This document shows, one piece after another, positions 30,143-41,600 of a stretch of 64,000 nt of DNA. Numbering within the stretch: the stretch's first letter is position 1; every line of letters starts with the position of its first letter. The DNA is from Sipunculus nudus (lineage: Eukaryota; Annelida; Sipuncula; Golfingiida; Sipunculidae). The notes under the pieces were generated by a model. It was not told where the DNA came from. It was given only the letters and a program-made list of their open reading frames with translations, and did no database searches. The position numbers were made by a program, and so were the translations under genes. Where the stretch lies: assembly GCA_026874595.1 (NCBI GenBank), contig CM049307.1:473579-537578 (forward strand), given 5' to 3'.

Positions 30143-30313
30143 GTATAACGTCCCTGGGTGGGCTCGAACCACCAACCTTCCGATTAACAGCCGGACGCGC
30201 TAACCGTTGCGCCACAGGGACTACATGCTTTGTGTACGTAAGTTTCTTATGTTATCATGAATAGGTACTGTTCCTTGATTTGATTGGCTGATGGAAAGTG
30301 TGACGTCACAGAC
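30143..30313. repeat. tRNA-Asn cassette, copy 2 (171 bp)
   Basis: Direct copy of 25957-26127, sitting inside the right arm between duplicated arm sequences. It ends in the same TGACGTCACAGAC. The left arm has no cassette at the mirrored place, so this copy arrived after the inverted repeat formed. Confidence 0.75.
30149..30221 (-). tRNA. tRNA-Asn (GUU anticodon)
   Basis: A 73-base tRNA on the minus strand with intact acceptor, D-, anticodon (loop CTGTTAA, anticodon GTT) and T-arms, of the metazoan tRNA-Asn type. The D-loop is one base shorter than the common animal form. Internal promoter boxes look functional. It lies in the cassette inserted in the inverted-repeat arm. Confidence 0.85.
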
Positions 30314-30580
30314 ACAGGGGAGCCGTCTGGGACCCAAAAGCGCCCATAGAGCGCTCTCAACTGATAGTATTATAGAGCCGGCCTGTTTATATAGTAGGGT
30401 TGTGGACACATTTAAATCTTTGGTGAAGATATCGTAAATGTTACTCGTGGAACGTTGGAGGCATATTTTTCCTAAAATTGTAGCAGGTATTTCGTAAATG
30501 TCATGTAGACCGTTGTCTGGCAAAGGGCTAATTTGTTGTGTTGACCAGTGCTGTATGAGGCAGCGCCCCCTATCGTATAT

Positions 30581-30978
30581 TACCAACACTAATATAACAG
30601 TCACTACACATGACGTATTTAATGAACCCGTTTACCTGATAACTGATCGTATGAAGCATAATTGTTTGCGTTGTGTAGATTGTGGTTAGGTTTTACCCCT
30701 TTATGTGACACAATAGTACGTTTATGTCGTTTCTTTTTGGTCTGTTTGTAATAGATATTAAATTTAACCTGCAATGTACGGGGTTTATATGCCACATAAC
30801 CTGAATGCGCACACACACACACCATGTACACAAAATAATAAATGGGGGCATTTGGACGTTGGTGAGAGATGGTAGTGAAACAAATTGTATTTAAAAACAT
30901 ACAGCGTACAACAACACATATAACAGATATATGAAGAAAAACATAGATGATTCATTTTTCAAAGCACAATATGTGGTT
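30581..30978. other. AT-rich spacer with no recognised feature
   Basis: About 400 bases of AT-rich sequence between the inverted repeat and the 3' end of the next minus-strand gene. It contains a short (CA)n run near 30815 and an inverted TTTTTGGT/ACAAA-type texture, but no supportable gene. Confidence 0.5.
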
Positions 30979-30984
30979 TTTATT
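30979..30984 (-). terminator. Polyadenylation signal (-)
   Basis: AATAAA on the minus strand 58 bases after the stop of the 513-residue gene. Confidence 0.65.
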
Positions 30985-31041
30985 GGGGAACAACAATTTC
31001 CTATACAATGTCTTGTTGTTTATCACACACGTTCCATATCA

Positions 31042-32583
31042 TCAAAAAGCATATGTGTATTTTGTATCAAGATCAAGCAAGAAATAGGGAAAATACACGC
31101 GGCCGTCTCTCACTTCCACACACGGTACATTAGAAGCAAACTGTCGCACGCGCCCCAAACGAAAAGACGCTGCCCACGCCGCTGTTCTTGTTAGAACAGA
31201 AAACAGGTTTTTCTTCGCGTCCTGTACTGAAACCGATCGACACTTGGCCATTTCCAAAGTGGCACAGAATGTGCGCCTCACACGACCCACACCTGTCCCG
31301 ACGTAGCGGTGGACGTGCCGTGACACGTGTCTGGCTGTTTTGGTTGACTTAACGATATACAGCCCAATCTTATCTTGTTCCAACATGGCCACGACAAAAA
31401 ACAGTTGGAAATCATTTATCCGCGTTGGTGTTCCATCGAATGCACCAGAGCGGTCGTACATGATTTTATATTCGTCGTAATATTCGTCGTCCTCAGTGTG
31501 GTAACATAGGTCCATATCGATGTAATTTTCGACGGGACACCACAACTGTAGCTTTTCATCGGAAGGAGGGATGAACGTGTTACAATGCGCATGCACCTTA
31601 TCGGCGGCGTCCGGAGGCCGCCCTGACACGCACAGACGGACAGCGTGTGGCAAATTGCACTGGTTGACAGGTGCGTCCAGCAGTGAACCACCGCTCGTGT
31701 TGTGACAGCCTATGTACACTCCTGACGGAATGAAGTTTTCTGTGAAGAGTCCCACTGGGTCCCACTGCTTGCCGAGTTTTTTGGCGTCCTGCATAGCGTC
31801 CACGGTGACATCAGCCATGCAATCAGTGATGGTGTTGACAAAGACAGATGTTTCGTCTTTGAGTCTCCGACTGTGAAGTGCTGCCAGCAGAGACTTCATT
31901 GGAACCTGTCGGCCGTAGGACGATTTCCCCTGCACCTGATGTAAATAGCCGTCCGTGTCCGGTCCTTCCACGCGTGAAATGAGGGCGTCGCTAGCATCCT
32001 GTATCACTTCGCATAATCTCTCGGCGTACGTGAGACCCGATTGCTGCACACGTAGTCTGTCCTTCATCTTTGCGTCCGCGTCCAGCAGGTGCAGACGCCG
32101 ACGTGTGAACATTAACAGCCCAGGGACGAAATGTTTCGGGTGGGCCACAGTCGGTGCTGAAGAATCGGAAACGTCGACGGGGCCAGGCCCTGTGGTCGCC
32201 AGGTGGCTGAGGTCGACATTTATGGGCAATTCTGCCCCCGCCCTGCCCAAACTTTCCCGGACGGGTTGCGTCTTTAACCTCACTATGTCCGTGTACTCCC
32301 CTTTGTACTTTCTGACGTCATGGTCGCCTACGAACACCCCATGGAGGTAAGTCTCTGGAACCCTCGGCAACACGGCTATGGCTTTGCGGCGGATGTGTTC
32401 CGGCAGGCTTGTCTCCAGCCGGCGATTCTGTGTCCGCATGAAGCGGTCCCTGCTCATTTGATCGAACTTGAAAGCCTGTTCCATCACGTGTTGATGGGTC
32501 ACGGAGGGCAACTTATTTGGGATCCGCAATGGTGAACTTTGTCCCTCACGTCGTCCCTTGCTGTGACGGGAAAAGGGCGTCAT
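31042..32583 (-). CDS. Unrecognised 513-residue protein divergent from the tegument gene
   Basis: ATG at 32583, 513 residues. Basic N terminus, then a globular region with several Cys; an acidic EDDEYYDEY patch lies about 130 residues from the end. No signal peptide or membrane span, and no family recognised. Its ATG is only 54 bases from the divergent ATG of the giant tegument gene, so the two must share a compact bidirectional promoter or use promoters inside each other. Genes next to the large tegument protein in herpesviruses often encode capsid or inner tegument proteins, which is a weak hint only. Confidence 0.7.
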   Translation of the reverse strand: MTPFSRHSKGRREGQSSPLRIPNKLPSVTHQHVMEQAFKFDQMSRDRFMRTQNRRLETSLPEHIRRKAIAVLPRVPETYLHGVFVGDHDVRKYKGEYTDIVRLKTQPVRESLGRAGAELPINVDLSHLATTGPGPVDVSDSSAPTVAHPKHFVPGLLMFTRRRLHLLDADAKMKDRLRVQQSGLTYAERLCEVIQDASDALISRVEGPDTDGYLHQVQGKSSYGRQVPMKSLLAALHSRRLKDETSVFVNTITDCMADVTVDAMQDAKKLGKQWDPVGLFTENFIPSGVYIGCHNTSGGSLLDAPVNQCNLPHAVRLCVSGRPPDAADKVHAHCNTFIPPSDEKLQLWCPVENYIDMDLCYHTEDDEYYDEYKIMYDRSGAFDGTPTRINDFQLFFVVAMLEQDKIGLYIVKSTKTARHVSRHVHRYVGTGVGRVRRTFCATLEMAKCRSVSVQDAKKNLFSVLTRTAAWAASFRLGRVRQFASNVPCVEVRDGRVYFPYFLLDLDTKYTYAF

Positions 32584-32637
32584 CAAACGTCAGTGCAAAA
32601 CGGACATTGTAGAGGTCAGACAGTTCCAATAATAAAA

Positions 32638-35600
32638 ATGGCACGGCAAACAGCCGACCCGACACCGATGAGCAGGACGGAATGGGACGAGCAGTTGCAA
32701 AAAACGGGATGGACGCGCAAGAACGTCATCAGAGACGGAAACAGTTTTTTCAGGGCTGTGGCCATACTAATGAACGGGATGCACGAAGGCCAGCATGGGA
32801 GGTTGCGTCAGGTAGTAAGGGATCACACAGGTAACAACGAGCTGCAGGAAGGGGTTGAACCCGGAAACGACGCGGTGCGGGCGATATCACATAAGTACGA
32901 TTGCCATGTAAATGTCCTGCGGACGACAGGTGACATCCGCCTTCTGACATCATTAGCACGTAGCAGGAAACCTTCAATAACTCTCGTACACACCGAAGGA
33001 GGGTACGACGTTTTAATACCGACATCTGAACAAGCAAAAGTACAACCACAGTCCTGTTCTCCTCCTCGTGCCATAGATATGTACGCGGATGTGGCATCCT
33101 CTTTACTCGAGGATCTTGACAAAGAATGGGCGAGGATCATGCACCGCATGCAGACAAGTGCCAGCACCAGACAAGAGCGTAGCGGCGGATTGGACGAAAG
33201 ACCGATAACAGGGCCGTTGCGGGAAGAACAGCACCGGCGGCACCTGCCTTCAATCAGTGCAAATGCCGCTGGTGGGAGCGCAGATCAAATGTGTACGGAT
33301 GAACATGTGACGGCGGGTGGTGAAAGCGGAGAGGCGATGAGTACGGAGGAAACAGCGGATAAAACAGAAATACGAAAACGGCGGATGACATCAACAGCAA
33401 GTAGAACAAACGCTCCAAGCCGTCCACAGTCGGGCAGTGTGACAGACGACCAACCGGTCTCAGGCAGTAAATCGAAAAGAAAGAAGTGTACTAAGCCCAA
33501 AACACCCGCACAGGCACCCCAAATGGACACCACGACTACGTCAGAAACGCAAACCCATAGTGATCCCGCACCTGAGACACGAGACGCAACGACCCAGGAG
33601 GCTGTCCAAAAAGGCCCCGAACCCGACCCCCAGGTATTATTCAATGAAGTAAAAAATATGCATGCTGAACTACAACCAGCCTGGTCACCGATTAAAAGTA
33701 TCCGTGCTGTATCGCCACCAGCCATGTCACAGATTAATGACGAAACCGATAGGAACGTAGACGACGATAATGCCGCCCAACAATTGCTGGGTCAGCTTAC
33801 AATGCTGGGTGCTCAGATTCCAGCCTCGTCATCAAACCAAGACGAAACCGATTTCGATATGATGACAGGTGAAATGTCACTGGCCGCAACAGAACTCGCC
33901 AGACTACAAGCCGCAGAAGCTGAAACAGAACGCGCCATTCGAGAAGCCGCACAAGCTACAGCAGAACGGGCCAAACTAGAAGCCGCAATTGCTGCTGCAG
34001 AAATCGAACTGCGGCAGTCGGAAGCGGGGGTACAACAGGTAGCGGATGGTGTCTACCAACAGGGCGGAACGGGGCAGCCCAATCGTGTGCCAGGTGACAC
34101 AGCCGACGACACACGGGAATTGACACTGCCCACAGAAACGGCTGATCACATAGGACATCAAAACGTGTACTGTGCGGAAGGTGGTATCGATCTGAATGAT
34201 TTTTTATCTGAACTGTTTGGCGACGGACAATCAAATGACCAAGGCGTTCAGACACAACCTGCTGACCAGGGCGCGTCCGGGTCTGTACACTATCAACATC
34301 CTTTCACAGAGGATACCACGTTCAGTCTTCCTTCATTTGACGGGGAGGACGACCGCAAACAGCAGGATGACCCTGTGAGAAAGACCCCCTCAGACACGTC
34401 CAACGTGTCTTCATCAACCGGGGTCAACACACAGCAACGGCTTGTAACAGGTTCGAGCATCGGCCAAGAAGCCAGAGGTGAAGAGGGACAACTGAGTAAA
34501 TCTGATACGGACGAAACCGAAAGTGCCGTCGCCACCATCATCGCCGCCCTAGAGCATGACGAGCGGCATGAAGAGAAAAAGGTTACAGGTGACACAGTAA
34601 ATGGGTTTGTTCCCTGCCCCGCAACTGCCGATGGCGGGGGCACATCACATCACATTGAACAACATGAAACCGACGAACAAGAAAGTATACAAGAAGGGAA
34701 GGCACACAGCACGGATACAACTGTTACCCAAGACCCTCCATTTCACAGCGATACAGCACAGGGAACGCCCATGCGGCAGGGCCAAGAGGACATCCTGCAG
34801 ATGGCAATGAACCAATGTGACATATTTAGCGCTTCAGACATCTGTCCCGATAAGGTACCCACTGCGCCCTCTGTCACTGATCTGGGGGAAAACGCAGGGG
34901 CTGAACACGTCGCGCCTTCTGTCTCTGCCGTCCCAGGGGATACTGCTGACAAAGATATTCCTTTTGAACATCCGCAACATGTGGGGGAGAATGAGGCACC
35001 GGAACAAGATGCAAATCAACATTTAAGGACGGTAGGAGAAACAGCCACGCCTGTTGCGCATACAGGTGGTGCGGAGGCGGCTCGCCGTATCGCAGACGGC
35101 TCTCCAGACACGGGTGCGTGCAAAAAAGAAACGCGTGGGCGAAAGGGCCACAAGAGTGTTTTGAAACCATCAAACCAGCATTCTACCACCGACAAGCAAA
35201 AGGAAGCTCTGAGGAAGACAGCGCGACGTCTTAAACGCAACTCGGTACGGCTCAGTACCAAAATACTACAACCTCGTGTCATACACCCCACACCAGTTCC
35301 TGACTTTCCCAAGCGGAGACCAAGGCGCCAGCTACGCGTTGCGCACGTTGACCACCCGTACTCGAAACCTCCTGGGTCGGAAGACGAGCCAAAGTGCATA
35401 CGCAAAAAGCGGCTAGGACAACGGCGCAGAGCATCTAGTGCGCAGAACGATCGGCCATGTCAGTTATCATCCCGGCCCGCTGATGACACAGTTACGACGC
35501 CCTCGGGCTCGGAAAAGGCAGGCGAACGACCGACCGCGGAAGACACCGCCGGACATGCAAAAAACGCAGAACAAACAACACATGAAGAAAATACGAGCGG

Positions 35601-38600
35601 CGCGAGGGGCGAGTCGGACCAGATGGACACAACAGCCTGTGAGCAGAGGGAAACCAGCGCGGAAGAGTGTGGAGAAATGGAAGGTGACGATAGCGCCCCT
35701 TCCATGTCTGGAGACTATCCGACACGTGTTATGTTGTGTGATACGTTCGAAGACATAAAAACTCGGGAGTACTTCCAACTGGACAAAGGCGGTATGTATA
35801 GTGTAGATATGACTCTTTGTCGTCCGCAGACCCCAAACCCCAGCGCGGACCACGCTTCCCTCCTAGCACCGCGGGTGAGAGATTCACACACGGTCACAGG
35901 TGCACCGTTTATGCAAACAGAAGAAACACAGGACGGACAGGAACAAGATGACGCGAGTTCTGTTTCACTTACAGAAAGAATACAGAATATGCCTGCCACG
36001 TTCGAGCAGAGCATGGACGACAGCGATGCGTCTGATGACACGTTGGAACAACATATGGACGAGAGTAGCGAATGTGAGGGAAACGTGCCTATTAGTGTAA
36101 CTACCATGGATGAGTCGGACGGCACGGTGGAAGACGAGGGAGGCGTGAACGACGCACGGCGTGTCCCTGTCAATACACAAGGAAAGACTGTCGCGTCACG
36201 CGGTGACCGCCCATGTGATACGGAGACCGCCAACGAAGGCAGAGGATCTGACAAACAGAGAGATATGCCTCGCAGCGACCGCCCGGACGAAACACGATCG
36301 AGTTCAGGCGGACCTCCCCGGCACGCGTCACAGAAAGATACAACGGGAAAAGATGCATCAAACACAGACGCGTGTGATATACCACCTGGACACCCGGTGA
36401 TCACGAAGTGCGTGACGGGGTCATTTCACCAGGGGGACCACCAACATTTTCTTTCGTTCTCAGTCGGAAAACAGTGTGTTCCCAACTGCGCAGTGGCTTT
36501 GATCCGGTGCAGCATTGAGGACCCGGAGACTTGGACAACCTCCACATTAGACGACATTTTAGACGCCGGCGACCAGCTTTACTACAGCATTAAAGGGTAC
36601 CCTGTGGAAGACGCGGGATACGTTTGTTTGGACGAGTTGCCGGAAACGATTGACTGCTTCTCGCGTTCTTTCTCTGTGGTATCGTACATGTACCGGAGCG
36701 ACCTGATTAACAGAAATGATTTCCGTAACACTTACAGAACGTTACGGATGGCTCTGTGTGACGACAAGGGGTACTTATCGTCGATCCTGATACTCCAAGA
36801 CTGCGCAATCGCTGTCATGCAAAAAGGTAGCAAATATTACGTCTTCGATTCGCACAGTCGGGACATGCGCGGGAAGGTCACACCAACGGGCACATCTGTG
36901 CTTTTGGGATTTGACATTCTTGCAGAGGCTATTAAGCATATAACAAATCTCGCGTACACTCTGAAAGTAAACGGATACGAAAGCAGATTGTACAGTATAA
37001 CTGAGAACCGAGTGGACGCACCTGTCCGAGAGCAAACGGACCCTGTTGCCCCCGTCCACAGCACGCCGCGGGCGGACACGCCAGTTGATACGCAGCAGTC
37101 GGACCGGGTGGACGAAACGAGAGAAGAGGACGTCGCCTCAGCCTGTAACACAGGAGCTGACGAGAAAATGGAAGAGCAGGATGTGGCGGCATCCGAGCAA
37201 CATTCGGGTCAGTCCGGTGCGGAAGAAATGGAAGATGTGCAAGGTGACATCACCCGTGAGGAAACGACAGAAGAGGACGTCGCCACAAGACCTGCTCAGG
37301 AGCAGCCCGATGACGGGGCAGGCCAACCAAACCCCGCCTCCGCCTGTAACACAGGGGCTGAAGCGGATATGGAAGAGCAGGATGTGGCGGCATACGAGCA
37401 ACATTCGGGTCCATCCGAGACGGAAGAAATGGAAGATGTGCAGGGTGACATCACCCGTGATGAACAGACCCCTCCGCGATCAGGCGAAGGCGACCCAGGA
37501 GTCGACGATCTGAACACATCGACCCGCAAGAAGCTCCATATCAAAAGTCAACCCGGAAAAGCTTCAAACAACAGAGGTCGCCCCTCAAAAGGCGTGACGC
37601 ACGGAAAGATGGACGAACATGCTGCGTCGTTGGTCAAACGGTATGAAGAGGCAGTCAAAGTATACAACGAACGTAGAGACACACTTGCACATTTCTGTGC
37701 AATTTGCACGTCCAAAGTGGTTGGAAATATCGAGGAGGTAGAGGAAATGAAGCAGAAACTGACAATGTTGAAGACGAAAGCACTGCGAGCGCGTACGAAT
37801 ATCCCATCATTACAGGGCGTCGATATACCCCTGATTGTGAAAAAGAAAGTAGAGCGTAAGCACAAGATAAACATAATGCCTAACACAGCGAAGGCTACAA
37901 AGGCTTTAGACAAGGCAGAAACAGAAGCAGCCAAAAGGGAAAAGAAAGAAAATGATCAAACAATCGCAGACATGCGGGCAGGCCTTTTGAACGAATTGCG
38001 AGACCCCAGTGTCACGTACGATGACGTGAAACGAAACGAGTCGAAATACCAGCACGTCCTGCCAATAACGCCCGCAGAAGAAAAAGACGCTAAGAGTACC
38101 GTCGAAGCATGGATGACGAACATGGCCGATTACATCGAATATGCCCTGATCCACATCGAAAAAAAAGCAGAAGAGTCACCGTCCATGTTGGCCGAGCCAC
38201 CCCGTGGAGTGCCCGGGATTTTCTGGTTACACAAAGAAACGGATACACAAGTTGCGACGGGCAGAGCGCTGTTGGAAATGTACAGGGTGCTGCGCGCCAG
38301 CGCCGTCGACCATAACAAAACGCTGATAGACATGGTGGATCAACTGAAAGCATGGCTCGAGAATGCTTCTTTGCAATGTGTACATGATAAGATCCGCGCG
38401 TGCCTCGAGACATGGTACGAACTGGACGCTTCTGTTCTCGACGAACGAGTCGATGCAATGCTCGGTCAGATTATGCCCCAATTACGTCTGATGAGGCTCC
38501 GTATCAGAAGCGGGACCAGTGGTGACGATGAAAAAAGTTTACGACGCATGAAGATAAAGATCACATGTATGCAGGACGACTTGCGGGAACTACTCAGAAG

Positions 38601-41600
38601 CGTTTATGAATCTGCAGCACAGTACAGGGCGACCTCTAAAAAAAATGGACAATGGCATAACACGTTGACAGAAACGGAGAAAAAGCTGCAGAGAGAGTTG
38701 AAACAAATTGAGCAGGACATAGCTGCTGTGAGCGCACGGGTAGTGTCACTACCACAGCTCCGCAAGTCGCACCGGAGGAGCATGAATGTCCCTTTAACGC
38801 CGCTGACCGAAACTGAACCAATAGAGGGCCCTCCTTCAGCGCCCGAAACGGCATCAGTGAGAGAAAACCCGTCCGACGAAGTGAATAACGACCGTCACGA
38901 GAACGATCCTTTGACGCGGGACGAAGCCCGTCGCATATTGACGGAAAAGAATACACCAATGCAGGTGCGCATCGCTACCATTGCTCAGAGGTGCCCGGAG
39001 GTGAAAAAATGGAACACGCGGGTAAGCAAAGCCAAGGACGATTACGCCTCTCATAAGCGCCACCTCGAGGAAATTATTAAACGTTGCATGGGTACTGAGT
39101 GCTCTTCGTGCACAGAAGCAGCATCGTTTATACAAACGATCGACGAGCTGGAGGGTGATGGGCAATCCCTGCGACGCACAACCAAAAATGTTCTTATGAA
39201 AGACCATGGCATCCCCGCAGAGATATGGGATGAATTGCGGGTCATCGCAGAGGTGTATGCGATCCCCGACCTGCCGGACACAGAGAAAGTGAGAACGAAA
39301 CTGCGGGCACAGTTGGAGAAACTGAGTAAACAGGAAAAGGACGCAGAGAGAAAACAACTGCTGCAGCTCGTGAAAAGCGGTCAACTGGAATACGCGAGAG
39401 CCAGAAACGTCGTACAATCTCTTCTGCCTCTGCAAAAGGACGACGTATCGTTTGGGAAACAGGCGGTGGAAGTGTGGGTCAATAACGTGGTCAAAGACGT
39501 CGAAATTGCATTGTCTGACTATGAGCAATCGTGTCCACCTGGATGCGATGCTCCGCCTGAAAAACTACCGTGTTACATCTGTCTACTTGAGAAACCTGAC
39601 AGTACCGGCGCTGAGCTGCAGGAGTTGCTCGGAGTTTGCAAGGACGTTTATAATGCCTCTCACAACGATTCCCGCGAGGACAAGCTGAACAGGTTGATCG
39701 CCTGGGCTCGTCAGCCCGGCACCAAACCTATTCTGAAAGGGTTGCGCTGCTGTTTCAAAAACGTGTGGAACGCCGAAAGCGAGGAATTGGAAAAGCAGAT
39801 AAATGAACACGTAAGTCGAGTAGATGAGATGTTCAGAAACGTAGACGCGTCGTACACGTCGGACGAAAGCAACCGTAAGAATGTCACTCTCCTGGAAGAA
39901 CACATTGAAAAGGTGAGCCAGGTGAAGAAATCACTTTCGTGGTGTGAGGATAAAGCCGCAGCATGGCTTCAAAAGTTAGGTGGGAATCAGGACCAGCCGT
40001 TCGACGTAAAAGGATGTCGTTCGGACGGCTTGAAGAAGATACTACAGTTACTGAATGCAAAGAACGATAAGGCAAACGCGCTCATAGGAAAGTTGCAAGG
40101 CTGGAAAACAGCCGAGCATGTACAGGCACAAACCGCAAGCAGTCCTGGGCAGTCCTCTACCGTTCGGGGCACAGGTGATGACGAATTGATAGCCAGAACA
40201 CACGCGGCGCAAACTGCTGCGGCAGAAACGGCTGCAGCAGAAACGGCATGGTTGAAAGAAGTGCTGGTCGCCACTGAACAATACAACACCTCAACGGAAA
40301 AGACACGTGCATGGATCCAGGCATGCAAGACGTTTCAATTTGAAAATACACGTGATATCGATATGTACAAGAAGGAACTCGATCAGCAGGTGGGAGTACT
40401 CGATATACACAACAGCACCTTGGACAAACTCAGACGCGGTAACTGCGTGGTAGACGGAACGCTGGTCGCCAGCAAGGACACTACTTTTTGGGGAAATAAG
40501 GAGAAGGAGCAGATCCGTTTTAAAAAAACCGAACCAATCACACGCACACAGATAGAGGAGGCCAAGAGGGTCATGCAGACTAAAAGAAAAGAACTGGAAG
40601 CTAAAGAAAAACGCCAGAGGCGCGAGGAAATCGTCAGAGATCTCACTGCAAGTGGCACTCTCACAGACGTGACAAGCAACCTGGCACAATACATGGACAC
40701 GATCTATCCGCTCACTAAAGAAGAGGTTACGGATCTCTGCTTGCACTGTTCACATTGGACAGACCGTTTGACAGAAGACGTAGAGCGGTTGGCACACGCG
40801 TACACAAGCGGACTAGACGACGGTGCCTCACAGGATGCTCCACGTTGTATCGCGGATGAAGTCCCGGCCGTTTTCGGATTGCTTGAACACATGTGCTCGG
40901 ACAACTCAGACAAGAAACAGCAATATCAACGGAAACGTAAAGAAGCCGAAACTTTGCTTGAAATCTATCAAAACCTTCGGGCAGAGCAGTGCGCGCGTGA
41001 CACAGACAACGCCAGCCGCATTCAATTTCTCACAGAACGGGCTTGGAGAGAAACCACCCCGAAGAGGACCAGCAACGTATTGCTCCATTGCATCATTCAG
41101 GTTTTCAACGAGTGGACGGATCAGACCGTGCGAGATTGCACGGAAACCGTACGAGGTTCGGCGTCTGCCATACAGGCCAGTTCAGAGGATATCGAAAGTT
41201 TTTCTAAGGACGGCATGCATCATCTCATTACCACGTGGGACCAAACCGGACTGGACCAAGCGAACAACCAACTGCGCGACTCACAAAAACGACTGAATGA
41301 CACGCTAAACGCCCTGACGGCAGCAAAAGCAGCGGCGGGTACCCATTGGAACAAAGGAGACGGTGGTTTCGCGAAAAAACTGCATACAGCGGACAAAAGC
41401 ATCAATGCAGCCATACACCAGATTCAGCTGCTGAATGTGCGTGCGGAACACCTAAGACAAAAAAACGACATGGATAACAAACACACCGGGTCCGAACACG
41501 GCGAACCTGCAGACCATGTTACCGAGGCTTATAATAAATTGCTGACCACCGGTTTATCTGAAAAAGCAAATCTGCCCGACACCATACTACAACACGTGAA

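Larger units (their letters stand above)
28918..30580. repeat. Right arm of the 3.2-kb inverted repeat, with an insertion
   Basis: Inverted counterpart of 27320-28917. It is interrupted by the 171-bp tRNA-Asn cassette (30143-30313), which is flanked by two direct copies of a 38-bp arm segment (30107-30144 and 30314-30351, one mismatch seen). The inward-facing CTATATAAAC box lies near 30390. Confidence 0.75.
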
